Assembly: GCF_007558825.1 (NCBI RefSeq)
Contig: NZ_VLTK01000003.1
Location: 434,001 to 498,000 of the forward strand
DNA length: 64,000 nt
From: Brevibacterium aurantiacum
Lineage (GTDB): Bacteria > Actinomycetota > Actinomycetes > Actinomycetales > Brevibacteriaceae
Reading direction: 5' to 3'
The notes under the pieces are model-generated. The model was given only the letters and a program-made list of their open reading frames with translations, had not been told where the DNA came from and did no database searches. Both the position numbers and the translations under genes were made by a program. Below are positions 54,063-63,552 of this stretch, piece after piece (position 1 is the stretch's first letter; every line of letters begins with the position of its first letter).

Positions 54063-55391
54063 TCAGACCCGGATCAGCTCACGCGGGAATGCGGTGAATG
54101 TGTCACACCCGGTATCGGTGATGAGAATGGACTCGGACAGCTCATAGCCGTACCCGTTCATCCACATTCCGCAGATGAGGTGGAAGGTCATTCCCGCCTC
54201 GAGGAACTGATCGTCCTCGGTCCTGATCGAGATCGTGCGCTCGCCCCAATCGGGCGGATAGCCGATTCCGATTGAGTACCCCAGACGGCTCGGCTTCTCC
54301 AGGCCCGCCAGCGCCAGCACCCGATTCCAGGTCCGGGCGAGCTCAGCGGTGGCCACCTCAGGTGCGGCGACCTCGAGTACAGCGGACAGCGCCTCGGCGA
54401 CGACACCTTCGAGACGAATGAGCTCCTGCTTCGGCTTTCCTACCACGGCAGTCCGAGCCAAGGGCACGTGGTATCGGCGGTGGACGCCGGCAAGCTCAAT
54501 GCTCACAGACTCATCGTCGATGAACTTGCGGTCCGTCCAGCTCAGGTGCGGAGTATCGGCGCTCTCCCCCGTGGGCAGCAGCGGAACGATGGCCGGATAG
54601 TCACCCCAGGAGCTGCCGCGTCCGCGAGCCTGCGCAGCCGCGATCTCCGCCGCCACCTCGTTCTGCGCGATACCGACCCCGATGGTCCCCAGTGCCGCGT
54701 TCATCGACTCCGTGGTCACCTCGGCGGCATTGCGCATCAGCGCCACCTCGGACGGAGACTTGATCGCCCTGATCCAGTTGACCAGCTCGAAGGAGTCGAC
54801 GAGCCTCCACTCAGGCACGCCGTTGACCAGCGATCGGAAAGCTCGCGGCGAGAAGAAGTGCGAGTCCATCTCGACGCCGACCGGCGATGAGGACGCCCGT
54901 GCGACCTCCCAACGCTGCCGGAGGGCGAAGGCCACCCAGTCGAACGGGTGGATGTGGGGTCTCTGCACATAGCGTTCGGGATATCCGACGATATCCTCGG
55001 GCGGCAGCCACGAGGTGTGCGCAGCTCCCCTGGCGTCCATGTCCCTCAGAAACAGTGTGAGCGGTCCCGCGGCCGGGACGAACAGCAGCTGCGGGGTATA
55101 GAAGGACCAGGCGTTGTAGCCGGTCAGATAGTAGACGTTCGCCGGATCAGTGACGATGAGCGCAGACAGTCCCTGATCGACCATCCGATTGCGCACCGAG
55201 GCGATGCGCCCCAAGTACTCATCCGGGGAGAACCACAGATTGTTCGCGCCGATCGTGTCGACCTCGCCTGGCCGCGGCTGTGGGCGAGCTCTGACTTCTT
55301 GTCCTGCCCGGCCCTGCCGGGCACCGGGCCGCATTCCCTGCACATCCGGCCGGTTGTCTTCTCCGGCGTAGAACAGCTCACCCTCATTCAT
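54063..55391 (-). CDS. M24-family hydrolase, ectoine hydrolase (DoeA/EutD)-like
   Basis: 442 aa, creatinase/aminopeptidase-P fold. Blocks recalled from ectoine hydrolase are present: VTDPANVYYLTGYNAWSFY, DIVGYPERYVQRPHIHPFDW, GVEMDSHFFSP, NWIRAIKSPSE, DYPAIVPLLPTGESADTPHLSWTD, HRRYHVPLART and GYSIGIGYPPDWGERTIS. The aspartates that bind metal in prolidases are replaced (ELAGVHRRYH), as in creatinase-like members. Residues 1-55 are an extra disordered head. The ATG at 55391 is used. Could instead act on a Xaa-Pro or creatine-like substrate. Confidence 0.75.
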   Translation of the reverse strand: MNEGELFYAGEDNRPDVQGMRPGARQGRAGQEVRARPQPRPGEVDTIGANNLWFSPDEYLGRIASVRNRMVDQGLSALIVTDPANVYYLTGYNAWSFYTPQLLFVPAAGPLTLFLRDMDARGAAHTSWLPPEDIVGYPERYVQRPHIHPFDWVAFALRQRWEVARASSSPVGVEMDSHFFSPRAFRSLVNGVPEWRLVDSFELVNWIRAIKSPSEVALMRNAAEVTTESMNAALGTIGVGIAQNEVAAEIAAAQARGRGSSWGDYPAIVPLLPTGESADTPHLSWTDRKFIDDESVSIELAGVHRRYHVPLARTAVVGKPKQELIRLEGVVAEALSAVLEVAAPEVATAELARTWNRVLALAGLEKPSRLGYSIGIGYPPDWGERTISIRTEDDQFLEAGMTFHLICGMWMNGYGYELSESILITDTGCDTFTAFPRELIRV

Positions 55392-55432
55392 GATTACAGT
55401 GTGGTGAGCCGCATCACACCGTGTCAATCACT

Positions 55433-55451
55433 GCGACACGCGTGTTGTCGC
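55433..55451. promoter_or_regulatory. Inverted repeat between the M24 gene and the Lrp gene
   Basis: GCGACA-N7-TGTCGC with a perfect ACACGCGTGT palindrome inside (55436-55445). It lies about 45 bases upstream of the M24 start. Fits an operator for the divergent Lrp/AsnC regulator; not proven. Confidence 0.45.
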
Positions 55452-55583
55452 GCGTAGAAACGCACATTCATGACGAATCCAGAATCAATCTTTTTCGGAT
55501 TCGACGGAATTCGCACGCCAGGATGCGCATTCCGACTGAATTGATGATAGATTGTGCTGAGACCCAAATCACGGAGGTGAGGA

Positions 55584-56069
55584 ATGGCCCACTTGATGCC
55601 GAGCGGAAGCAGTCACCGCCTGGGCAATCTCGACGAGAAATCGAAAGCGATCATCGTCGAGCTGCAGCACGATGGACGCAAGTCATATTCGGCCATCGGC
55701 AAGTCTGTCGGGCTGTCCGAAGCCGCAGTCCGTCAGCGGGTCTCCAGGCTCATCGATTCCGGCGTGATGGAAATCGTCGCCGTGACCGATCCCTTGAGTC
55801 TGGGCTTCGCCCGACAGGCCATGGTGGGAGTCAAGGTTCGGGGCGATATCTCCAAGGTCGCCGACAGACTTCACGGATACGACGAGATCGACTATCTCGT
55901 CGTCACCGCAGGGTCGTTCGACATCCTGGTCGAGATCGTCTGCGAATCGGATCGCCACCTGATCGAATTCGTCAACCAAGAGCTCCGCTCGATCGACGCA
56001 GTCGTGGACACGGAGCTCTTCATGTACCTCTCACTCGAAAAGCAAAAATACAATTGGGGGACGCGATGA
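55584..56069 (+). CDS. Lrp/AsnC family regulator
   Basis: 161 aa. Helix-turn-helix (RKSYSAIGKSVGLSEAAVRQRVSRLIDSG) then a RAM ligand domain (VGVKVRGDISKVADRL, GSFDILVEI). Strong GGAGGTGAGGA ribosome site. Its stop overlaps the aminotransferase ATG (ATGA). Lrp-type regulators of this kind sit in ectoine (DoeX) and polyamine catabolic clusters and respond to an amino-acid-like effector. Confidence 0.93.
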   Translation: MAHLMPSGSSHRLGNLDEKSKAIIVELQHDGRKSYSAIGKSVGLSEAAVRQRVSRLIDSGVMEIVAVTDPLSLGFARQAMVGVKVRGDISKVADRLHGYDEIDYLVVTAGSFDILVEIVCESDRHLIEFVNQELRSIDAVVDTELFMYLSLEKQKYNWGTR

Positions 56070-57457
56070 CAGAGAATGTCACCAGAGCTGGCACCGGCTA
56101 TCAGGATGCCATCCGCAACAACGTGTGGATGCACATGGCTCCGCACCAGTCACTGTTCAACGGTGGTGAAGCACCGATCATCACCCGTGGCGAGGGCCAC
56201 CACATCTTCGACGACAAGGGCAATAAGTACCTTGACGGCCTGGCTGGACTGTTCACAGTCCAGGTTGGCCACGGTCGCGAGGAGATCGCGAAGGCGATGT
56301 ACGATCAGGCGCTGAAGCTGCCGTTCATGCCGCTGTGGTCCTTCGCCCATCCGCAGGCCATCGAGGTCTCAGAGCGCCTGGCCAGCTACGCTCCCGGCGA
56401 CCTCAACCGCGTCTTCCTGACCTCCGGCGGCGGTGATTCGGTCGAGTCCGCGATGAAGCTGGCGAAGAACTACTTCAAGATCACCGGCAAGCCGGGCAAG
56501 CACAAGATCATTTCGCGCGCCACCGCCTACCACGGCACGCCGCACGGCGCCCTGTCCGTGACCTCTCTGCCGGATCTGCGTGAACAGTTCGCGCCCCTGG
56601 TACCTGGTGCGATCAAGGTGCCCAACACGAACTTCTACCGTTCGCCGCAGCCTTACGCCCACGATGAGAAGGCCTTCGGCCGCTGGGCAGCCGACCGCAT
56701 CGCCGAAGCCATCGAGTTCGAAGGCGCCGATTCGGTTGCGGCCGTATTCCTCGAGCCGGTGCAGAACTCCGGCGGCTGCTTCCCACCGCCACCCGGATAC
56801 TTCGATCGGGTGCGTGAGATCTGCGACGAGTACGACGTGCTCATGGTCTCCGATGAGACCATCTGCGCCTACGGTCGCATCGGCGACATGTTCGCCTGCA
56901 ACGACTTCGGCTACGTCCCCGACATCATCACCAGCGCCAAGGGCATCACCTCAGGGTATGCTCCGCTGGGTGCGATGGTCGCCTCGGATCGCCTGTTCGA
57001 GCCCTTCGGCCCCGGTGGCGAGGAGACCTTCTACCACGGCTACACCTTCGGCGGTCATCCCGTCGCCTGTGCCGCCGCGATGGCAAACTTCGACGTGTTC
57101 GAGAAGGAGAAGCTCAACGACCACGTCCACGAGAACGCTGCCGCGTTCAAGTTCACGCTCGAAAAGCTCAAGGACCTGCCGATCGTCGGTGACGTTCGCG
57201 GTGAGGGCTTCTTCTACGGCATCGAACTCGTCAAGGATCGCGACACCAAGGAGTCCTTCACCGAGGAGGAGTCGGAGCGCATCCTCAAGAACTTCGTGTC
57301 CGCGAAGATGTATGAAAACGGCCTGTACTGCCGCGCCGATGACCGTGGGGACCCAGTCATCCAGCTCTCGCCTCCCCTGACCGTGGGTCAGAAGGAGTTC
57401 GACGAGATGGAGCAGATCATCCGCGGCGTCCTCTCGGAAGCCTGGACGAAGCTCTGA
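56066..57457 (+). CDS. Class III aminotransferase (omega-amino acid / diamine type)
   Basis: 463 aa, PLP enzyme: Lys292 in SAKGITSGYAPLGA is the Schiff-base lysine, Asp263 in VSDETICAYGR the ring contact. GGGDSVESAMKLAK and NSGGCFPPPPGYF are conserved. Relatives use putrescine, beta-alanine, diaminobutyrate or similar amines with pyruvate or 2-oxoglutarate. Coupled to the Lrp gene. A DoeD-like role in diaminobutyrate breakdown is possible; polyamine use is the main alternative. Confidence 0.88.
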   Translation: MTENVTRAGTGYQDAIRNNVWMHMAPHQSLFNGGEAPIITRGEGHHIFDDKGNKYLDGLAGLFTVQVGHGREEIAKAMYDQALKLPFMPLWSFAHPQAIEVSERLASYAPGDLNRVFLTSGGGDSVESAMKLAKNYFKITGKPGKHKIISRATAYHGTPHGALSVTSLPDLREQFAPLVPGAIKVPNTNFYRSPQPYAHDEKAFGRWAADRIAEAIEFEGADSVAAVFLEPVQNSGGCFPPPPGYFDRVREICDEYDVLMVSDETICAYGRIGDMFACNDFGYVPDIITSAKGITSGYAPLGAMVASDRLFEPFGPGGEETFYHGYTFGGHPVACAAAMANFDVFEKEKLNDHVHENAAAFKFTLEKLKDLPIVGDVRGEGFFYGIELVKDRDTKESFTEEESERILKNFVSAKMYENGLYCRADDRGDPVIQLSPPLTVGQKEFDEMEQIIRGVLSEAWTKL

Positions 57458-57482
57458 TCGCAGCCTGAAGCTCGCTCGCATG

Positions 57483-57523
57483 GAAACTGCCCCGATTCCT
57501 CTTTGAGGAGTCGGGGCAGTTTC
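57483..57523. terminator. Terminator after the aminotransferase
   Basis: 13-bp perfect stem (57483-57495 with 57511-57523) that continues through a G-T wobble into five more pairs, closing on a TTT loop. Shared by the convergent YibE/F gene. The rest of the space to 57664 shows no gene. Confidence 0.88.
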
Positions 57524-57664
57524 ATAGCGGGCAGCCACACTGCATGTCATGCTTCCACACGCAGATGGGCCGGAGTGCTTCGGCCGCCGCCCTCCCACCG
57601 CTGCCGGAGCCGGCCCAAGGTCGCCGAGTGTCCCTCCAGAGCTGGTGACTCGGCCCAGGGCTGG

Positions 57665-58924
57665 TCAGTCCAGAGCTGGGTCAGTCGCGGAGTTCTGCTT
57701 CTGCGAAGGTGGGCTGCTGCTCTGCGACGGTGCAACGCGTGGCGGCGGTCGCAGGCCCGATCGTACGACGAGCACCCCTAAAGCAGTCGTCAGCGGGATG
57801 GCGATGACCAAGCCGATCGAACACACGAGGATGCTCACGACCTCAAGTGCCATCTCCCCCAGTGTCAGGGTCTCGAAGAACGACTGGTCGTGGGCGGAGA
57901 CGATGAGGAGTGTGGTCAGCGCGGACCCCACATAGGCGAACGTGATCGTGTACACCGTCGAGGCGATGTGGTCGCGGCCGATGCGCATCGCTCGGGCGAA
58001 GAGCTGCCCGGACTTGAGATCTGGTGCCACTGTGGCCAGCTCCCAGACTGCCGACGCCTGGGTGATGGTGACGTCGTTGAGAACACCGAGTCCGGTCACG
58101 AGGATCGCGCAGACGATCAGGTCAGCCAACGACACGTCCGTGGTGCCGGTGAGGAGGAATCCCTCTTCGGAGTAGGCGATGCCGAGATTGGCCCAGGACG
58201 TCATCCAGGCCCCGAGCAGCCCCGTGATGACGATGCCGGCGACGGTCCCGAAAAGTGCCGTGGTCGTGCGCGTCGACACGCCATGGGCAAGGTACAGGGC
58301 GATGACCATGATCGCACTCGCCGCGACCATTGCCACGAGGATCGGCGGCTTGGAGTCGAGGATCGCCGGGAGCATGAACACAATCAACACGACACCGGCG
58401 AAGGCGAGGCCTGTCAATGCACGCAGGCCTCGAAAGCCTGCGACGGCGAGAACGACGACTCCGTACATGATCGCCAAGGCAAGGATCGGGACATCTCGGT
58501 CGTAGTCGATGAACACATAGTCAGTCTCGGTCTCTGCGCGGTCAGTCGACTTCGTGAAGTCGAGGACCTTGAGCGAATCTCCGACACCGACCCCGGACAC
58601 GATGGCGTCGGGAGTCACGTAGAGGCTCCCCTCCTGCCCATCCACTTCGGCCGTGAACTCCATGCAGTCGGCTTCGAGCATCGGATCGGGCTCACTGGTC
58701 TCGCAGTTCGACGCGTCCACGGCGGTGACTCTGGCTTCAGCGTGGGAGACTCCCGGCGCGGTGTTCGTCATCGGTCCGCCGCCGGGCAGGTCCTGCTCCG
58801 GTCCCTGCGGCCACAGAAGGACCAGGCCCCCGATCGTGATGAGGACAAGCGGAAGGAGACACACGATCATGATCAGGCGGACCCTCGGCGAGGCTGTGGG
58901 CTTCCCTTGGAGCGTCATATGCAT
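57665..58924 (-). CDS. YibE/F-like integral membrane protein
   Basis: 419 aa. One N-terminal helix (LIMIVCLLPLVLITIGGLVLLW), an extracytoplasmic domain of about 110 residues, then about seven helices with the YibE/F features (GVLNDVTITQASAVWEL, ILVTGLGVLNDV, AMRIGRDHIASTVYTITFAYVG). Proposed to be a transporter; no substrate known. ATG at 58924 with AAGG upstream; longer starts run through the intergenic region. Follows the glyS terminator. Confidence 0.88.
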   Translation of the reverse strand: MHMTLQGKPTASPRVRLIMIVCLLPLVLITIGGLVLLWPQGPEQDLPGGGPMTNTAPGVSHAEARVTAVDASNCETSEPDPMLEADCMEFTAEVDGQEGSLYVTPDAIVSGVGVGDSLKVLDFTKSTDRAETETDYVFIDYDRDVPILALAIMYGVVVLAVAGFRGLRALTGLAFAGVVLIVFMLPAILDSKPPILVAMVAASAIMVIALYLAHGVSTRTTTALFGTVAGIVITGLLGAWMTSWANLGIAYSEEGFLLTGTTDVSLADLIVCAILVTGLGVLNDVTITQASAVWELATVAPDLKSGQLFARAMRIGRDHIASTVYTITFAYVGSALTTLLIVSAHDQSFFETLTLGEMALEVVSILVCSIGLVIAIPLTTALGVLVVRSGLRPPPRVAPSQSSSPPSQKQNSATDPALD

Positions 58925-59033
58925 GGCGGACCTTCGTGTCGATGCTCGTTGTGACTTGTTCGCGGTGCGCGAATTGAATGGCGATGTCAATGATGGTGCC
59001 GTCAATGATGGAGCCCACGGCAGCGCAACCGAA

Positions 59034-59071
59034 CGGGCCCGGTCGGTCGATTTCACGACCGACCGGGCCCG
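59034..59071 (-). terminator. Terminator after glyS
   Basis: Perfect 16-bp GC-rich stem (59034-59049 with 59056-59071) and a 6-nt loop, 57 bases after the glyS stop. Upstream of it (58986-59010) GTCAATGATGG occurs twice. Confidence 0.88.
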
Positions 59072-59127
59072 ATTCTCCGGAGCCACCGGTGACAGGCTCC
59101 AACTGGTGGTCAGACACCAGCGGACTA

Positions 59128-60507
59128 TCAGATGCCGAGGTGCTCGGACAGGTAGTTCTCGACCTGATCGAGGCTGACGCGCTCCTGGCTCATATCGTCG
59201 CGTTTGCGGATCGTGACCGCGTTGTCGTCAAGCGAGTCGAAGTCGAACGTGATGCACAGCGGGGTGCCGATCTCGTCCTGACGGCGGTACCGACGACCGA
59301 TCGCGCCGGCATCATCGAAGTCGATGTTCCAACGCCTGCGCAGACGAGCCGCGAGCTCCTTGGCCGCCGGTGTCAGCTTCTCGTTGCGACTCAGCGGCAG
59401 CACGGCCGCCTTGACCGGAGCCAGGCGCGGATCGAGCTTAAGCACGATGCGCTTGTCCACGCCGCCCTTGGTGTTGGGCGCCTCGTCCTCGGTGTAGGCG
59501 TCGACGAGGAAAGCCATCATCGAACGGGTCAGACCGAAGGACGGTTCGATCACGTAGGGAGTGAAGCGTTCGCCACTTGCCTGATCGAAGTACTGCAGCT
59601 TCGCACCCGAAGCCTCGGTGTGGGTGCCGAGGTCGTAGTCGGTGCGGTTGGCCACGCCCATCAGCTCGCCCCATTCCGATCCCTGGAAGCCGAAGCGGTA
59701 CTCAACGTCGATCGTGCCCGAGGAGTAGTGTGCCCGGTCATCTTCGGGAACGTCGAGGCGGCGCACGTTGTCTTCGGAGATGCCGAGATCGATGAACCAG
59801 TTCCAGCAGGCCTCGACCCACTCGCGATAGTAGTCGTCGGCCTCTTCGGGACGAACGAAGTACTCGAGCTCCATCTGCTCGAACTCACGCGTGCGGAAGA
59901 TGAAGTTCCCGGGAGTGATCTCGTTGCGGAAGGCTTTGCCGATCTGGCCGATCCCGAAAGGCGGCTTCTTCCGCGCCGCGGTGACGACGTTGTTGAAGTT
60001 GACGAAGATTCCCTGTGCGGTTTCGGGGCGCAGATAGTTCAGACCTGCCTCCGATTCCACCGGGCCCAGGAAGGTCTTGACCAGGCCGGAGAACTCCTGC
60101 GGCTCTGTCCACTGTCCACGGTTCCCGCAATCGGGGCAGACGATGTCAGCCATACCGTTCTCGGGTGTCTTCGAGTGCTTGGCTTCATAGGCTTCGACGA
60201 GGTGGTCCTCGCGGTGGCGCTTGTGGCAGTTGAGGCATTCGACGAGCGGATCGACGAAGGTTGCCACATGTCCGGAGGCCTCCCAGACGCGCTTAGGCAG
60301 AATGATGGAGGAATCGAGTCCGACGACGTCTTCACGACCGCGGACGAAGGTCTGCCACCACTGGGCCTTGATGTTGTCCTTGAGCTCAACGCCCAAGGGC
60401 CCGTAGTCCCAGGCCGAACGGGACCCGCCATAGATCTCTCCGGCTTGGAAGACGAATCCTCTGCGTTTGGCCAGGGCGATGACGGCATCCAACTTGGACT
60501 GTGCCAC
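59128..60507 (-). CDS. glyS: Glycyl-tRNA synthetase (alpha2 type)
   Basis: 459 aa, class II, dimeric eukaryote-like form used by actinobacteria. Motifs: [48 protein letters not shown] and [10 protein letters not shown]; the C-terminal anticodon domain is complete. A zinc-type CLNCHKRH...CPDCGNRG insertion is seen. The GTG start at 60507 has AAGGAGAATAAAC upstream. Confidence 0.96.
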   Translation of the reverse strand: MAQSKLDAVIALAKRRGFVFQAGEIYGGSRSAWDYGPLGVELKDNIKAQWWQTFVRGREDVVGLDSSIILPKRVWEASGHVATFVDPLVECLNCHKRHREDHLVEAYEAKHSKTPENGMADIVCPDCGNRGQWTEPQEFSGLVKTFLGPVESEAGLNYLRPETAQGIFVNFNNVVTAARKKPPFGIGQIGKAFRNEITPGNFIFRTREFEQMELEYFVRPEEADDYYREWVEACWNWFIDLGISEDNVRRLDVPEDDRAHYSSGTIDVEYRFGFQGSEWGELMGVANRTDYDLGTHTEASGAKLQYFDQASGERFTPYVIEPSFGLTRSMMAFLVDAYTEDEAPNTKGGVDKRIVLKLDPRLAPVKAAVLPLSRNEKLTPAAKELAARLRRRWNIDFDDAGAIGRRYRRQDEIGTPLCITFDFDSLDDNAVTIRKRDDMSQERVSLDQVENYLSEHLGI

Positions 60508-60844
60508 GTTTATTCTCCTTGAGGTAGGTCGCCGACGGCCGGCTGCCGTGGCTCGCAGGTACAGCCTATCTGTTCAGCTCCCGCCCGAGGGTCTCGACTC
60601 ATGGGCGACGGAACTCACACTTAAACCGGCCCGCGGATCCGCCTCGGCGGACGTGTGGCATGTAGGATTGAGACACACCCAAACCTTTCTCCGTACTGAC
60701 GGTTTTCAAGTCTGTCCAAGCAAGCCTTGGATCTCATACGGTTTCGGCCCGGATTGCTCACGATGATTGCACAAGCGGCCGCAGGGTAGATCGCCACTAC
60801 AGTCATCTGCGATCAAGTGTGTGCCGACGTGAGAGAGAAAACTC
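60508..60844. promoter_or_regulatory. Divergent control region of glyS and the DEAD-box gene
   Basis: 337 bases with no gene. On the minus strand TAGGCT (60563-60568) is the best -10 for glyS. On the plus strand TAGGAT (60663-60668) is the best -10 for the helicase and would give a leader of about 170 nt; TAGATC near 60786 is an alternative. Long leaders are known for cold-inducible DEAD-box genes. No riboswitch was recognised. Confidence 0.45.
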
Positions 60845-62665
60845 ATGACAGATGTGTCCACATCCGACAATCCGACAACACCGAAGTTCTCCGAGCTGGG
60901 TCTCCACCCGCTCGTCCTCCAGTCAGTTCAGACTCAAGGATACGAGACCCCGACTCCGATCCAGGCTGAGACGATCCCCGCGCTGGTCGAGGGCCGCGAT
61001 GTCATCGGCCTGGCCCAGACCGGCACCGGCAAGACCGCCGCTTTCGCTCTTCCCGCACTGTCCGACCTCGCCGAGGCCGGCCGCGCCAACGACGGCCCCT
61101 TCGCTCTGGTCCTGACCCCCACCCGTGAACTTGCGATCCAGGTCGCAGAGGCGTTCACCTCGTATGCGACGAATCTCAACGACTTCTCCGTCCTCCCGAT
61201 CTACGGCGGCCAGGCCTACGGCCCGCAGCTCTCCGGCCTCAAGCGCGGCGCTCAGGTCGTCGTGGGAACGCCAGGTCGTGTCATCGACCACCTCAAAAAG
61301 GGATCACTCAAGCTCGAAAACCTCCGTCACCTCATCCTCGATGAGGCCGACGAGATGCTCAAGATGGGCTTCGCCGAGGACATCGAAGAGATCTTCAGCC
61401 AGTCCGGCAACTCACGTCAGGTGGCCCTGTTCTCCGCCACGATGCCGACATCGATCCACCGCCTGACCGGCAAATACCTCAACAACCCCAAAGAGGTCCG
61501 GGTCGCTTCGAAGTCGCAGACCGGATCGAACATCCGCCAGCGCTACCACATGGTCCAGCACTCGCATAAGCTCGACGCCCTGACTCGAATCCTCGAGGTC
61601 GAGGAATACGAGGGCATCATCATGTTCGTGCGCACCAAGCAGGCCACGGAAGAGCTCGCTGAGAAGCTGCGTGCCCGCGGCTTCAAGGCGTCGGCGATCA
61701 ATGGTGACATCCCACAGCAGGCTCGTGAGCGCACCATCGATATGCTGCGCAGCGGCAAGGTCGACATCCTCGTCGCCACCGATGTCGCAGCCCGCGGTCT
61801 CGACGTCGAGCGCATCACCCTCGTCGTCAACTTCGACATCCCGCATGACACCGAGTCCTACGTCCACCGCATCGGCCGCACCGGGCGCGCAGGGCGTTCG
61901 GGCGAGGCCATTCTGTTCGTGACCCCGCGTGAGCAGCGTCTGCTCGGTTCCATCGAGCGCGCCACGAAGCAGAAGGTCGAACCGCTGTCGATGCCCAGCG
62001 TCGAAGAGCTGACGAACACCCGTGTGGAGAAGTTCACCAAGCGCATCGACGATGTGCTCGAGACGACCGAACTGACCGAACTCGCGACCGTCATCGAGCA
62101 GTACGAGCTCTCCCGCAACGTGCCTGCGACCGACATCGCCGCAGCGCTGGCGTCCCTGGTGCTCGAGTCGAACACCCTCAAGGCCGATCCCATGCCGGAG
62201 CCTTCGCGTGGCAAGCCTGCTCGTGACCGTGACGGCGGCGGACGCGACGGAAGGCCGGGCCGTGAACGCTCATCCCGTCCGCGTGATGAGAATATGACCA
62301 CCTATCGCCTGGCCATCGGCCGCAACGAACGCCTGCAGCCAGGTGCGGTCGTCGGCGCCATCGCCAACGAAGGAGGCCTGACCTCGAAGGAGATCGGTCA
62401 CATCGACATCCGGTCGAACCACACCCTTGTCGATCTGCCCAAGGATCTCGATTCCTCGGTCATGCGCAAGCTCTCCAACACGCAGATCCAGGGTCGCCCG
62501 ATCGACATTCGTCAGGATTCGGGCCGTCCGGCTCGTCCGTTCAAAAAGGGCAACTTCGACAAGCAGCCCGGCGACAGCCGCAACTTCCGCGGCGATCGTC
62601 GCGGAGGCGGCAAGAAGTTCAGCAATGACCGCGTCGGCGGAGAACGTTCACGCGACCGCTACTGA
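60845..62665 (+). CDS. DEAD-box RNA helicase, DeaD/CsdA type
   Basis: 606 aa. Q motif, AQTGTGKT at 57-64, PTRELA, GTPGR, DEAD at 166-169, SAT, ARGLD and HRIGRTGRAGRSG are all present. A DbpA/CsdA RNA-binding domain follows (YRLAIGRNERLQPGAVVGAIANEGG) and an Arg/Gly-rich tail ends the protein. It unwinds RNA in ribosome assembly or decay, especially in cold. Alone, with its own terminator. Confidence 0.95.
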   Translation: MTDVSTSDNPTTPKFSELGLHPLVLQSVQTQGYETPTPIQAETIPALVEGRDVIGLAQTGTGKTAAFALPALSDLAEAGRANDGPFALVLTPTRELAIQVAEAFTSYATNLNDFSVLPIYGGQAYGPQLSGLKRGAQVVVGTPGRVIDHLKKGSLKLENLRHLILDEADEMLKMGFAEDIEEIFSQSGNSRQVALFSATMPTSIHRLTGKYLNNPKEVRVASKSQTGSNIRQRYHMVQHSHKLDALTRILEVEEYEGIIMFVRTKQATEELAEKLRARGFKASAINGDIPQQARERTIDMLRSGKVDILVATDVAARGLDVERITLVVNFDIPHDTESYVHRIGRTGRAGRSGEAILFVTPREQRLLGSIERATKQKVEPLSMPSVEELTNTRVEKFTKRIDDVLETTELTELATVIEQYELSRNVPATDIAAALASLVLESNTLKADPMPEPSRGKPARDRDGGGRDGRPGRERSSRPRDENMTTYRLAIGRNERLQPGAVVGAIANEGGLTSKEIGHIDIRSNHTLVDLPKDLDSSVMRKLSNTQIQGRPIDIRQDSGRPARPFKKGNFDKQPGDSRNFRGDRRGGGKKFSNDRVGGERSRDRY

Positions 62666-62715
62666 TGTGCATGCTCTGCTGAGGCGCTGAGGAATCGGCG
62701 CTGGGCTCGTATACG

Positions 62716-62752
62716 AGAAGAGGTCCCGCCACTAGGCGGGACCTCTTCTTTT
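62716..62752. terminator. Intrinsic terminator between helicase and uppS
   Basis: 15-bp stem (from 62716 to 62749) with a 4-nt ACTA loop, followed on the plus strand by TTTT. The best classical terminator in the window; it can serve both convergent genes. Confidence 0.93.
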
Positions 62753-62775
62753 AGGTTGCTGGTGCGGTCCGGTTC

Positions 62776-63552
62776 TCAGGAACTCGAGCGATCGACGGCA
62801 CCGCCGAAGCGACGGTCACGACGCGCATACTCCTCGATCGCGGCCCACAGGGTGCGGCGATCGACATCGGGCCACAGCACGTCCTGGAAGACCATCTCCG
62901 CGTAGGCGGACTGCCACAGCAGGAAGTTCGAGGTGCGCTGCTCGCCAGAGGAGCGCAGGAACAGGTCGACGTCTGGCACCTGAGCGGCGTACAGACGCGA
63001 ACGAACGGTCTTCTCGCTGACCTTGCCCGGCTTGAGCTTGCCAGCGGCTACATCGGCGGTGATCTGGTTGACCGCGTCGACGATCTCCGAGCGACCTCCG
63101 TAATTGACGCAGAACTGGAGGACTAGGCCGGTGTTGTGCTTGGTCATCTCCGCTGCGGACTCGAGTTCGTCGATGACTGATCGCCACAGGCGACCGCGGC
63201 GTCCGGCCCACACGATCCGCACGCCGAGCTCATTGAGCTCATCGCGGCGACGTCGGATCACATCGCGGTTGAAGCCCATGAGGAAGCGCACCTCGTCCGG
63301 GGAGCGTTTCCAGTTCTCGGTGGAGAAGGCGTAGGCGGAGAGATAGTCGACACCCATCTCGATGGCACCGTGGATGACTTCGAGGAGCGACGCCTCTCCT
63401 GCTTTGTGTCCTTCGGTGCGCGGCAGTCCGCGGTCGTTGGCCCAACGTCCATTGCCGTCCATGACCACCGCGACGTGATTCGGGACGAACTTCGCCTCGA
63501 TGCCCGGAGGTCGGGCTCCGCTGGGGTGCGGGGGCGGCGCGGGATAGCTCAT
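62776..63552 (-). CDS. uppS: Polyprenyl diphosphate synthase (Z-type, UppS)
   Basis: 258 aa. Catalytic Asp32 in VMDGNGRWA, then [30 protein letters not shown] and [24 protein letters not shown]. Makes the C50/C55 cis-polyprenyl carrier for envelope synthesis. The ATG at 63552 overlaps the recO stop (ATGA). Confidence 0.95.
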   Translation of the reverse strand: MSYPAPPPHPSGARPPGIEAKFVPNHVAVVMDGNGRWANDRGLPRTEGHKAGEASLLEVIHGAIEMGVDYLSAYAFSTENWKRSPDEVRFLMGFNRDVIRRRRDELNELGVRIVWAGRRGRLWRSVIDELESAAEMTKHNTGLVLQFCVNYGGRSEIVDAVNQITADVAAGKLKPGKVSEKTVRSRLYAAQVPDVDLFLRSSGEQRTSNFLLWQSAYAEMVFQDVLWPDVDRRTLWAAIEEYARRDRRFGGAVDRSSS

